From: an uncultured Acetatifactor sp.
Lineage (GTDB): Bacteria > Bacillota > Clostridia > Lachnospirales > Lachnospiraceae
DNA length: 64,000 nt
Assembly: GCA_910583845.1 (NCBI GenBank)
Contig: CAJUAB010000006.1
Span: 123,247-187,246, forward strand
Direction of reading: 5' to 3'
In this document: one piece after another, positions 25,903-33,601 of the stretch
How the letters are laid out: every line of letters starts with the position of its first letter
Position numbering within the stretch: the stretch's first letter is position 1
Translations under genes and position numbers: made by a program
Notes under the pieces: generated by a model
What the model was told of the DNA's origin: nothing
Databases searched by the model: none
Seen by the model: only the letters and a program-made list of their open reading frames with translations

Positions 25903-26499
25903 ATGATTATTCAGATCAGTGCGGGACAGGGGCCGTCCGAGTGTCAACTGGCGGTGGCGAAGCTGTATGAGGCGCTGCGGGAAGAATACGGAGACCTGGA
26001 AATCCTGTCCCGGACCAGGGGCGGTGAAAAGGGTTGTTTTGATTCCATCCGTTTCCGGACGGAGCGGGATCTGAGCGGCCTTGAGGGCACGGTGCTGTGG
26101 ATTTGTCCAAGTCCGTTCCGCAAAAACCATAAGAGAAAGAACTGGTATGTGGATGTAAGCATCATCCCGGAGCAGGCTGAGATCACGTCAGATCAGGAAT
26201 ATCGCATGGAGAAGTTCCACTGTGGAGGAAAAGGCGGCCAGAATGTAAACAAAGTGGAGAGCGGGGTGCGCGTGATCCATATCCCTACGGGGCTTGCGGC
26301 CCAGTCCACCGAGGAGCGCAGTCAGTTCCTGAACAGACAGAGGGCAATGGAGAAACTACAGGAAAAGATTGCCGGTCTACAGAGAGCGCAAAGAGATCAA
26401 CAGGCCAATGCCGCCTGGCAGGAGCATAACCGTATTGTGCGGGGAAATCCCGTGCGCGTTTACAGGGGAGAGAAATTTGTGCTGACAGCAACATCATGA
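25903..26499 (+). CDS. prfH: Peptide chain release factor homologue PrfH
   Basis: 198 residues from the ATG at 25903 (AAAGAGG 5 nt upstream). The domain-3 peptidyl-hydrolase motif is intact: CGGKGGQNVNKVESGV (GGQ at about residues 112-114). The stop-codon recognition domain is reduced relative to RF1 and RF2, as expected for PrfH. In the RtcB2-PrfH system PrfH is thought to release stalled peptides from ribosomes damaged in 16S rRNA so that RtcB can reseal them. The 3' end overlaps the convergent XRE gene by 6 nt. Confidence 0.92.
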   Translation: MIIQISAGQGPSECQLAVAKLYEALREEYGDLEILSRTRGGEKGCFDSIRFRTERDLSGLEGTVLWICPSPFRKNHKRKNWYVDVSIIPEQAEITSDQEYRMEKFHCGGKGGQNVNKVESGVRVIHIPTGLAAQSTEERSQFLNRQRAMEKLQEKIAGLQRAQRDQQANAAWQEHNRIVRGNPVRVYRGEKFVLTATS

Positions 26500-26943
26500 T
26501 AACGGTGTGCCCAGAACCGGAAAATCGTGGTCATACAGGGATTCATTGGTTTCCAGGAGCGACTTGTTCTGCTGCAGGGCAAACAGAATCAGGACATCCC
26601 GTGGGTCTCGGACATAGAGTTCCCGATTGCAGGAGAGCTTCAGCATTTTCTGGGTCTCATCGACGGTGAGACCCAGCCCGAAGGCCAGGGCGATCAGCTT
26701 GTCCCGTGAGGGGGATTTTTCCCCGGAAAAAATCTGATACACATATGCCCGGTCCAGCAGGGAACCGCGCACCACCTGCGCCCTGCTGAGACCCTTTTGG
26801 GCCAGCAGTTCTCTGAGATACCGGGGCAGGCTGACGGTCAGCATATGTTCCCTGTTTTCACGCAGATAATCTTCTATATCCGTGGCCGCTTTGATCTCAT
26901 GATTCAACTCTTCCGTAGTCTTGGTCTCCATACTCTTTATCAT
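26494..26943 (-). CDS. XRE-family transcriptional regulator
   Basis: 149 residues with a helix-turn-helix in the middle (LRELLAQKGLSRAQVVRGSL, then AYVYQIFSGEKSPSRDKLI; about 43-90). This is followed by a short helical region with DPRDVLILFALQQNKS. It converges on prfH with a 6-nt overlap. It may start at Met1 or at the Met four codons later; neither has an ideal ribosome-binding site. Target unknown; the dyad at 27056 in its upstream region is a candidate operator. Confidence 0.85.
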   Translation of the reverse strand: MIKSMETKTTEELNHEIKAATDIEDYLRENREHMLTVSLPRYLRELLAQKGLSRAQVVRGSLLDRAYVYQIFSGEKSPSRDKLIALAFGLGLTVDETQKMLKLSCNRELYVRDPRDVLILFALQQNKSLLETNESLYDHDFPVLGTPLS

Positions 26944-27055
26944 CTCCGTCTGTTTTAATATACTCGGTGAAACATCATCATTTTAACAGATGCGAGATAT
27001 TATGGCAAGAATATCAGAACAGGAAATACACTTGGAATTTGTGGAGTTCGCGGAT

Positions 27056-27072
27056 GTCTGCTGACAGCAGAC
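27056..27072. promoter_or_regulatory. Dyad symmetry in the XRE-kinase intergenic region
   Basis: GTCTGCTG and CAGCAGAC form a perfect 8-bp inverted repeat about a single central A. It is the main structure in the 311-bp gap 26944-27254 between the divergent XRE regulator and kinase genes; an AAAACGC/GCGTTTT hairpin also occurs near 27138-27160. Operator function is a guess from position. Confidence 0.35.
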
Positions 27073-27254
27073 CATTTATGGGTGAGGGGCGGATATAATG
27101 TGACAGATCGTTTTCATCTGAGAACGGATACAAGGCGGAAAACGCAGAGGCTCGCGTTTTTGGAATAAGGAGAATGTATATTTACAGGGGGACCACGCGA
27201 TGAGGGGACAGGTAAGCAGCAGGTGAAGTATCAAGGCGTGGAGAGAGTACAGAT

Positions 27255-28757
27255 ATGGAATACGAGGAGATCAGACTGTTAAAACAGAGCGAAAAAAGCA
27301 CGATCTATCTGGTGCGGGAGAGAGACGGCGGGGGACAGGTATATGTGCGCAAACGTCTGGCCGGGCGGCATCCCATCTATCAGATGCTGCGGGACTGCCC
27401 TCATCCCTGTCTGCCCAGGCTGTATGAGGTGACGGCGGAGGAGGATTCCACCACGGTGATAGAGGAATATGTAGAAGGGCAGACACCGGACGGCACAAAG
27501 ATGTCCCGGAAGCAGCTGCGGAGTCTGATCCTGCAGCTCTGCGGTGTATTGGAGTTCCTTCACAAAAGGGGCATCATCCATCGGGATATCAAGCCATCCA
27601 ATCTGTTGCTGACCGGGGAGGGGAGGCTGTATCTGATTGATTTTGACGCGGCCCGGACGTTCAAGGAGGACCAGGCCCAGGACACCCGTCTGCTGGGAAC
27701 CAGGGGATTCGCGCCGCCGGAGCAGTACGGTTTTGCCCAGACGGATGAGCGGACGGATATCTATGCGCTGGGGGCGACGCTGGAGCGGATACTGGGCAGG
27801 GGAGCAGGGGTTTATGACAAAAAGGTGATACGCAGATGTATGAATCTGAACCCGGATAAGCGGTATCAGTCGGTGGGGGATGTAAGGCGTGCCTTTTTCC
27901 ATACGGGGCGGAAAGCGGTATGCATGACGGGAGCTATACTACTGTTGGCGCTGGCGGGTATCTGCGCGCTGCATTTCCGGCGGCAAAGCGAAAATTCCGG
28001 CAGCGGAGCGCAGAACGGGGAACTCACCGTGTTGTCTGCTCCGGGCAATCCTCATTGGGACAAAGAGACGGGCATCGCCGTATGGGGCAATGTGCCGGAA
28101 GCGGGAGTCGGGCCTGAAGTGCAGTTCATACTCAGACTGTACAAAAGAGGTACACAGGGACCGCCCGCCCCGGACGAAGAGGGCTGGTATTTTGAAGACA
28201 AGATTCGGGTGGGGGATATAGATGTCAGAGAATGGGAATCCATTGACTGGAATCTGGTGACGGAACTGGATGGTAATGATACATACTATTTTACTGTATC
28301 TGCACTGGGGGATGGCATGTATTATACGGACAGTTCATTTGTGGTCTCGGACGCGTTTGTCTATGTAGGGGAAGACGCTCCGCCGCTGCCTGCTCCCACA
28401 GGGCTTTGCTGGAAAGTGTATGAAGAGGATAATACTGCGCGTTATATCGCCGCATTGAGTAATCTTGATGACTATGAAGATAAGGACAGCTTTAATGTGA
28501 CGGTATATGACCAAAACGGCGAGTATGTTATGAACAATATCTGGAATAAAAGTGGTATGGTACAAAGATGGCGCGGCGGGGTTCCGATTCGGGTGGAATA
28601 TCTGGCAGCCGGAGACGGGCAGGATCACAGGTATCGCTTCACGATGCAGGTATATTCATCCCGGCCCAACGAGTATGGACCATCTCTCCTGCCTGATCCC
28701 GTGCCGGAGGAATATTACAGTCCGTGGCTGTTCGGGGAGCCGCAGGGTGAAAAATAG
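27255..28757 (+). CDS. Membrane-anchored Ser/Thr protein kinase
   Basis: 500 residues. The kinase domain (about 1-215) has a catalytic loop HRDIKPSNLLL (about 115-125) and an activation segment opening LIDFDAAR, with DFD in place of DFG. The glycine-rich loop is weak (LLKQSEKSTIYLV). A single membrane helix (about 221-238, VCMTGAILLLALAGICAL) is followed by an extracellular part of about 260 residues with two Fn3-like segments, the second opening LPAPTGLCW. The likely role is sensing outside and phosphorylating inside. The secreted protein encoded next has a similarly opening module (MPAPTQVQF), so the two may be functionally paired. Confidence 0.88.
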   Translation: MEYEEIRLLKQSEKSTIYLVRERDGGGQVYVRKRLAGRHPIYQMLRDCPHPCLPRLYEVTAEEDSTTVIEEYVEGQTPDGTKMSRKQLRSLILQLCGVLEFLHKRGIIHRDIKPSNLLLTGEGRLYLIDFDAARTFKEDQAQDTRLLGTRGFAPPEQYGFAQTDERTDIYALGATLERILGRGAGVYDKKVIRRCMNLNPDKRYQSVGDVRRAFFHTGRKAVCMTGAILLLALAGICALHFRRQSENSGSGAQNGELTVLSAPGNPHWDKETGIAVWGNVPEAGVGPEVQFILRLYKRGTQGPPAPDEEGWYFEDKIRVGDIDVREWESIDWNLVTELDGNDTYYFTVSALGDGMYYTDSSFVVSDAFVYVGEDAPPLPAPTGLCWKVYEEDNTARYIAALSNLDDYEDKDSFNVTVYDQNGEYVMNNIWNKSGMVQRWRGGVPIRVEYLAAGDGQDHRYRFTMQVYSSRPNEYGPSLLPDPVPEEYYSPWLFGEPQGEK

Positions 28758-28770
28758 ATGGCGGAGATAT

Positions 28771-28812
28771 TGCCGCGTCGGCCGGGATTTTGGCCTGCGC
28801 GGCAGTTTTTTT
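28771..28812 (+). terminator. Terminator after the kinase gene
   Basis: TGCCGCG (28771-28777) pairs with CGCGGCA (28798-28804), with an inner GGCC/GGCC stem, followed by seven T. Confidence 0.8.
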
Positions 28813-28911
28813 GTGAAACAGGCGTTTTTATGCTGGCAGCAGACCCGCGCAGAGGGATGGAAGGTTAGAATGTGAATATAAAAACTTTTATGATCAGGAG
28901 GAAACAAGACA

Positions 28912-30180
28912 ATGAAGAGACAGGCAATGATGACATCTCTGATGACGCTGGCGCTGCTGGTATCACCACTGGGATGCATGGGCGGTCTGACCCGGGTGAA
29001 CGCCGAAGAACAGCCGGAAGCGGAGCTGTACTCTGTATCCGGAAATACCCAGGAGACAGGGACGATGCCAGCGCCCACACAGGTACAGTTCCATGATAAT
29101 TACAGGTGTGGTTACTGGTGGGAGAACACAACAAATGACTTCATTTACTATGTCAATGAGATTGTCCTTGAAAAGGACGGAGCGGTATTGTGGTCGGGAA
29201 CCATGCTGTGCGGAGCTGAGCCCGGGAATGAATTTTCTGATCAGCCTCTCGCCCAGTATATGGAGGAAACAGGTTCTTATCAACTGCATATGCGTATCAT
29301 GAGCGAGGACGGACAGCAAGTCAGCGAATGGAGTTCGTCTCCGGTAGTGGAGTACACCCGTCCTGAGCAGACGCTGGGTACAACTGTGGGGCATTGGGAC
29401 GAGGAGCGAAAGGGACTGTTTCATTATCCTGCGGTGAAGGATGCCGCGGGATATCAGTGGCGTCTGCTCAAATGGGATGAGGGCAGCGGCCAGTGGGTGA
29501 CCAAGTGGCAGTATTGGGAACCCGGAACATGGACCGGGAATGGTGTGGCTTTTGACGATGTGGGCCTGAAAAGCCCGACATGCGCGGGCGGTGAGGACAT
29601 GACCCGGAATTTTTCCTATGAGATCAATACCCATGGTCCGGGCAGATACCGCGTGGCCGTGAGAGCATTGAGCGGCAACATAGATGTGACAGCCAACGGT
29701 GCGGAGGGAGAGATGTCCGATGTGCTGGAGATCAGCGGCGGAGGGCAGTCCGCTCCGGCCCCCACGCTTGTGGAGAGCCGGGTCGCGGCGGCGGAGTCCG
29801 GTTCTGTGGTAAAGATCACCAAAGAGGATCATGTCAACGCCCTGTCCAACGCCGATATGAAAGAACTCTTGAAAAAGGGAGATGTGTCGCTGGAGATGGA
29901 GTATACCTATGAAGGGGTAGATTACAGAATCTATATTCCCGCCGGGACGGCCATGGACAATGATATCCCATGGTATGGCCCTCTGTATCTGGCGCAGTAT
30001 TACAGTGTGAATAACTCGCCGGATTTAGAGACTTCCTCGTATGTGGCAGTGCGGAGGGGAGATACTCTCAGTAAGATCGCTCACGCCAATGGTATGACGA
30101 TTGACGAGCTGACGGCTAAGAATCCTCAGATCAAGAATCCGAACAAGATCATTCCCGGGCAGATCGTCTATATCAATTAA
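28912..30180 (+). CDS. Secreted LysM-domain protein
   Basis: 422 residues. A signal peptide (about 1-34) has a hydrophobic core LMTLALLV and a likely cleavage before AEEQ. Two or three beta-rich Fn3-like segments follow (about 55-290). The C-terminal LysM motif (about 378-422) has VRRGDTLSKIAHANGM and PGQIVYIN. LysM binds peptidoglycan N-acetylglucosamine, so the protein is probably wall-attached. GGAGG precedes the ATG with an A-rich gap. A terminator separates it from the kinase gene, so it has its own promoter or depends on read-through. Confidence 0.9.
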   Translation: MKRQAMMTSLMTLALLVSPLGCMGGLTRVNAEEQPEAELYSVSGNTQETGTMPAPTQVQFHDNYRCGYWWENTTNDFIYYVNEIVLEKDGAVLWSGTMLCGAEPGNEFSDQPLAQYMEETGSYQLHMRIMSEDGQQVSEWSSSPVVEYTRPEQTLGTTVGHWDEERKGLFHYPAVKDAAGYQWRLLKWDEGSGQWVTKWQYWEPGTWTGNGVAFDDVGLKSPTCAGGEDMTRNFSYEINTHGPGRYRVAVRALSGNIDVTANGAEGEMSDVLEISGGGQSAPAPTLVESRVAAAESGSVVKITKEDHVNALSNADMKELLKKGDVSLEMEYTYEGVDYRIYIPAGTAMDNDIPWYGPLYLAQYYSVNNSPDLETSSYVAVRRGDTLSKIAHANGMTIDELTAKNPQIKNPNKIIPGQIVYIN

Positions 30181-30187
30181 GGATTTT

Positions 30188-30226
30188 ACAGGGCAGTTCT
30201 GTGGGGAGGACTGTCCTGTCTTTTTT
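30188..30226 (+). terminator. Terminator after the LysM gene
   Basis: ACAGGGCAGT pairs with GACTGTCCTGT (imperfect), followed by CTTTTTTG, within 10 nt of the stop codon. Confidence 0.8.
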
Positions 30227-30261
30227 GCGTAAGTCTGTCGGGTACAAAATCATTACAATAT

Positions 30262-30298
30262 TGAGGAAAAAGAGGGCCCTCACCAAGGAAAGCCCTCT
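30262..30298 (-). terminator. Terminator of the cotJ operon
   Basis: On the minus strand AGAGGGC pairs with GCCCTCT across a 14-nt loop and is followed by TTTT, just after the cotJC stop. Confidence 0.8.
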
Positions 30299-30320
30299 CT
30301 TATGAATACCTTTCTGTATG

Positions 30321-30977
30321 CTAACAGTCACATCCGCAGTCGCATCCGGACTCACTGACAGGTGTGTCGTTACAGTCCCTGCAGCGGTCAAAGCCGGGAT
30401 TGAAGGCGTAGAAGTTTTTGCTGTCCAGCTTATCCTGAGTGAGACGCAGGGCTTCACCGAAACGCTGGAAGTGAACGATTTCGCGTTCCCGCAGGAACTG
30501 GATGGGGGCGCATACGTCGGGGTCATCTACCAGACGCAGGATATTGTCATAGGTGCTGCGGGCTTTCTGCTCTGCTGCCATATCCTCGAAAAGGTCCGTG
30601 ATAATATCTCCCTTGGACTGAAATTCACAGGCGTTGAAGGGAATGCCGCCCGCCGCCTGGGGCCAGATCCCCAATGTGTGGTCCACATAGTACTTGTCGA
30701 AGCCGCTCTTCTCGATCTCCTCCATGCACAGATTGCGGGTGAGCTGGAAGACGATGGCGCCGATGATCTCCAGATGTCCCAATTCCTCCGTGCCGATGTC
30801 GTTGAGCAGCCCGGCCACTTCCTTATAGGGGGTGGCAAATTTCTGGGACAGATACCGCATGCTGGCGGCCAGCTCGCCGTCGGGGCCGCCGAACTGGGAG
30901 ATGATGGCCTGGGCCAACTGGGCGTTGGGCTCCTTGATGTTTACAGGAAATTGCAGTCTGCGTTCATAACTCCACAT
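30321..30977 (-). CDS. cotJC: Spore coat protein CotJC (manganese-catalase family)
   Basis: 218 residues. The ferritin-like di-metal helices show the conserved Glu and His ligands in GTEELGHLEIIGA (about 61-73), DLFEDMAAEQKARSTY and LREREIVHFQRFGEAL. The N-terminus MWSYERRLQFPV is typical of CotJC. The C-terminus carries a Cys-rich tail (CRDC, CDCGCDC) that could bind metal or crosslink in the coat. It is the last gene of cotJA-cotJB-cotJC and starts 3 nt after cotJB ends. In Bacillus these genes are expressed in the mother cell during sporulation. Confidence 0.95.
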   Translation of the reverse strand: MWSYERRLQFPVNIKEPNAQLAQAIISQFGGPDGELAASMRYLSQKFATPYKEVAGLLNDIGTEELGHLEIIGAIVFQLTRNLCMEEIEKSGFDKYYVDHTLGIWPQAAGGIPFNACEFQSKGDIITDLFEDMAAEQKARSTYDNILRLVDDPDVCAPIQFLREREIVHFQRFGEALRLTQDKLDSKNFYAFNPGFDRCRDCNDTPVSESGCDCGCDC

Positions 30978-30980
30978 AGA

Positions 30981-31247
30981 TTAACACTCTCCTTCCCATG
31001 GAAGAGGAGCGGCGCCCCATCTCCATTCTTTTTTAGACTCCGCCTGGTCGGTTGTGAGAGGGAAAAACCGCATGGAGAAATCCCGGCTCATCTTGTTTTT
31101 GATTCTCACATAGTGGTTGAAGTATTCCATGGCCTCCTGATCAAACGGATGGGTGTCCAGATACAGGGACAGGTCTACCAGCACAAAGTCCACAATGCTG
31201 ATATCGTTCAGCATACGCATTCCTTCCTGACTTAACATTTCACGCAT
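30981..31247 (-). CDS. cotJB: Spore coat protein CotJB
   Basis: 88 residues from the first ATG. The conserved CotJB core is clear: ISIVDFVLVDLSLYLDTHP (about 17-35) and EAMEYFNHYVRIKNK. The fourth codon is also ATG and is better placed behind AGGAAGGAG; it overlaps the cotJA stop as ATGTTAA, so translation is likely coupled to cotJA. Coat assembly partner of CotJC. Confidence 0.93.
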   Translation of the reverse strand: MREMLSQEGMRMLNDISIVDFVLVDLSLYLDTHPFDQEAMEYFNHYVRIKNKMSRDFSMRFFPLTTDQAESKKEWRWGAAPLPWEGEC

Positions 31248-31405
31248 CTCCTTCCTGTAAACGGTTTATGCAGTTCAGGAAAGATGGTTCCGATGCGGAA
31301 GCCTTCTTCCAGATTATCACAGATTTTGTCAAACTGCTGCCAGGGTACATAAGCCATGCCCACCGGAAACTTATCGCAGTTGCCGTCAAAACCAAAGTCT
31401 TTCAT
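31232..31405 (-). CDS. cotJA: Spore coat protein CotJA
   Basis: 57 residues, start ATG 31405 with GGAGCA upstream. The CotJA signature is present: FPVGMAYVPWQQFDKICDN followed by LEEGFRIGTIFPELHKPF, ending GRRCVKC. It is the first gene of the cotJABC operon and overlaps the start of cotJB by 4-16 nt, depending on the cotJB start used. Small coat component needed with CotJB and CotJC in Bacillus. Confidence 0.93.
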   Translation of the reverse strand: MKDFGFDGNCDKFPVGMAYVPWQQFDKICDNLEEGFRIGTIFPELHKPFTGRRCVKC

Positions 31406-31442
31406 GCTGCTCCTTTCATAATTTGTGGGATTGGTTAGTATT

Positions 31443-31450
31443 ATAGTATG
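31443..31450 (-). promoter_or_regulatory. Possible sigma-E -10 element for cotJ
   Basis: On the minus strand CATACTAT, 38 nt upstream of cotJA, matches the mother-cell sigma-E -10 consensus at seven of eight positions. I did not find a convincing -35 at the right distance, so this is weak. Confidence 0.3.
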
Positions 31451-31606
31451 ATGAAGAGTACTATTTGTGAAATGCTTTTGAAAAGTGACGCAAAGCTATT
31501 GACCATGACAGGCGGGAAGTATATAATTAGGCTCAAAAACAGAAGATGGCAAGGGAAATGCTGAAAAAACGGTTTAGATGTTCTATATACGAGGAGGATG
31601 TAAAAA

Positions 31607-32167
31607 ATGAGCGAGACAAAACAGGTGAACGGCAGTATCTGGCACAGTATCAGTACCAGCCGGATCAAACCCACGGATTTTATCTGTGTAATTGAGATAT
31701 CCAAGGGCAGCAAGAATAAATATGAGTTGGACAAGGAGACAGGCTTTCTGATACTTGACAGGATACTGCATACGTCCACTCACTATCCGGCCAATTATGG
31801 TTTTATTCCCCGCACTTACGGGGATGACGGCGATCCTCTGGACGTACTTCTGCTGTGTTCGGAGCCGGTGCAGCCCCTGACGCTGGTGCGCGCTTATCCC
31901 ATCGGTGTGATTTCTATGCTGGATAATGGCAAGAACGATGAGAAGATTATTGCGGTTCCATTTAATGATCCCAATTATAATAACTACCATGATATCTCCG
32001 AATTGCCGCCCCATCTGGTGCAGGAGATGGAACATTTCTTTACCGTGTATAAGGCGCTGGAAAACAAGACTACAGCCGTAAACGAGAAAGGAAATCGGGA
32101 AGAGGCTGTACAGGTCATTGAGAAATGCCTGAACAATTACATTGATACCTTTGTAAAGGGCTGGTAA
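31607..32167 (+). CDS. ppa: Inorganic pyrophosphatase (family I)
   Basis: 186 residues. The soluble PPase signature is clear: HYPANYGFIPRTYGDDGDPLD with the metal-binding aspartates (split here as GFIPRTYG and DDGDPLDVLLLC), and ISKGSKNKYELDKETG near the N-terminus. It hydrolyses pyrophosphate to phosphate in the cytoplasm, pulling biosynthetic reactions. GAGGAGG lies 8 nt upstream of the ATG. Single gene between cotJ and feo, with its own terminator. Confidence 0.95.
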   Translation: MSETKQVNGSIWHSISTSRIKPTDFICVIEISKGSKNKYELDKETGFLILDRILHTSTHYPANYGFIPRTYGDDGDPLDVLLLCSEPVQPLTLVRAYPIGVISMLDNGKNDEKIIAVPFNDPNYNNYHDISELPPHLVQEMEHFFTVYKALENKTTAVNEKGNREEAVQVIEKCLNNYIDTFVKGW

Positions 32168-32185
32168 ACAGTGGCGGCAGTGAGG

Positions 32186-32225
32186 ACAGGCTTTCCGGTG
32201 TAACGGGAGGGAAAGCCTGTTTTTA
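32186..32225 (+). terminator. Terminator after ppa
   Basis: ACAGGCTTTCC (32186-32196) pairs perfectly with GGAAAGCCTGT, followed by TTTTATT. Confidence 0.9.
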
Positions 32226-32247
32226 TTGTCTGGGAAATGCTTTTTTG

Positions 32248-32276
32248 TTGACGAGTTAGCCGCGGAGGACTATAAT
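32248..32276 (+). promoter_or_regulatory. Promoter of the feo genes
   Basis: TTGACG (32248-32253), exact 17-bp spacer, TATAAT (32271-32276), 78 bp before feoA. TTAGC repeats overlap it, but no convincing Fur or DtxR box is seen. Confidence 0.75.
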
Positions 32277-32354
32277 TAGCATAATAGAAGGCAGTGCATG
32301 AAAAAAGGGCAGCATAGTCTGGCATGACGGGCCGTTATGGGGATGGAGGAAAGT

Positions 32355-32588
32355 ATGACACTGTACGAAGCGCGGAAAGATCAGGAATATCTGGTGGAGG
32401 GCTTATTTGTGGAGGAGGCCGTGACCCGGCGGCTACAGGCTTTGGGGCTCAATGACGGCACCAGAATCAGGGTGCTGAATCGGAAAAAACAGGGTGCGCT
32501 GATCATTCAGGTGAGAGGGACGCGGCTGGCTCTGGGCAGGCATTTGTCGGCCAATATAGAAGTCAGAGAATGCCTGACGGAGGATTGA
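32355..32588 (+). CDS. feoA: FeoA-family protein
   Basis: 77 residues from the ATG at 32355, 5 nt after GGAGGA. A small SH3-like protein with the FeoA pattern: LEA-type start, RRLQALGLNDGTRIRVLNRK and a terminal beta-strand region IQVRGTRLALGRHLSANI. FeoA assists FeoB in ferrous iron uptake. In this window feoB is 1 kb downstream, separated by an unrelated gene. Confidence 0.9.
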   Translation: MTLYEARKDQEYLVEGLFVEEAVTRRLQALGLNDGTRIRVLNRKKQGALIIQVRGTRLALGRHLSANIEVRECLTED

Positions 32589-32593
32589 TTTAT

Positions 32594-33421
32594 ATGCGGA
32601 GGAAACTGCGCGGGACTACTGCTGTACGACAGGGAAAGCCAGTGTATGATAGATGGGGCGGCAGGATTGTGGCGTGGGAGATCTTCGTGTCCATGCTGGT
32701 TTGCGGCGGCCAAGAGCCTGTGTATGCCATGATGTCTTCTGGCTGTGCGGAAGAAGAGCCCCAGGCGGAGATTACTGGCCTGCCGGATCAGGGCTCTATG
32801 GACAGATGGGGCGATAAGCAGGGTGTTATGCTGATTGAAAACGCAATGAGAAATATAAAAGATAACACAATTGCAAGGGATGACACGGAGATAGAAGCCG
32901 TTGAGTGGGTGAACGAGACAAAAAGCTGTCTGCGGGTACGGGTACAGTACAGAGAGTATCCACCGGACAATTACCGGCATAAGGAGGACTGGTTTTTCTT
33001 TCTGGAGGGGGAGGACATCCAGGTGCTGTATGTGGACTACCCTTCCAAGGATTGGGAGAACCGTTCAAAAGACCGTTATGTATGGGATGCCTGCGACTTT
33101 GACGCATATTTTGAGGATGTCACTTTTGACGGTCAGGAGGATCTGGTCATCAGTCTGGGACAGAGCGGGAACAAGGGGGATTTTATATACGCTGTCTACG
33201 TGTATGAAAACGGTTCCTACCACTATAAGCCGGGATTTGAGAATATTCCCAACTATCAGGCGGATGAGGATAAGCAGGTAATCCGCGGCTGGGTGATCGA
33301 CAGTGTAAGCTCATCCGCGACTTATGTATATGAATACCGGAACGGAGACTTTGAAATGATCAGCTGTGAGCAGTATGATACGGGTATCCCGGGTTTCAAT
33401 TCAACCGACACACTTCCATAG
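32594..33421 (+). CDS. Unrecognised protein between feoA and feoB (XAC2610-like)
   Basis: 275 residues from the ATG at 32594, behind GGAGG with a 10-nt gap. It has a basic N-terminus and a moderately hydrophobic stretch (about 26-46, IVAWEIFVSMLVCGG) that may be a weak signal or anchor. The C-terminal half (CDFDAYFEDVTFDGQEDLVI, about 165-185, SLGQSGNKGDFIYAVYVYE) has the DxxFDGxxDL look of XAC2610-related/VCBS-like beta domains, which often bind calcium. Probably extracytoplasmic. No known iron role; its place inside the feo operon suggests co-transcription. Confidence 0.6.
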   Translation: MRRKLRGTTAVRQGKPVYDRWGGRIVAWEIFVSMLVCGGQEPVYAMMSSGCAEEEPQAEITGLPDQGSMDRWGDKQGVMLIENAMRNIKDNTIARDDTEIEAVEWVNETKSCLRVRVQYREYPPDNYRHKEDWFFFLEGEDIQVLYVDYPSKDWENRSKDRYVWDACDFDAYFEDVTFDGQEDLVISLGQSGNKGDFIYAVYVYENGSYHYKPGFENIPNYQADEDKQVIRGWVIDSVSSSATYVYEYRNGDFEMISCEQYDTGIPGFNSTDTLP

Positions 33422-33601
33422 CTGACAGAAGATGATTGCTATAATATATACGGCTGCGTGACGAAGTTTACGGTCGGCCGGTAACGGTCCGCGCCTGCGG
33501 CCTGCGTATGATCGGGAGAGCCGCTGGATGCGGGGATGATCTGCCATGATGGTTCGCACCAGTCCCGGAAATGGCATCAGATACGACGAAAAGAGGATAG
33601 A

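Noticed and set aside
32248..32276. Fur or DtxR operator in the feo promoter
   Set aside because: TTAGC repeats overlap the promoter, but no symmetrical box matching either consensus was found.
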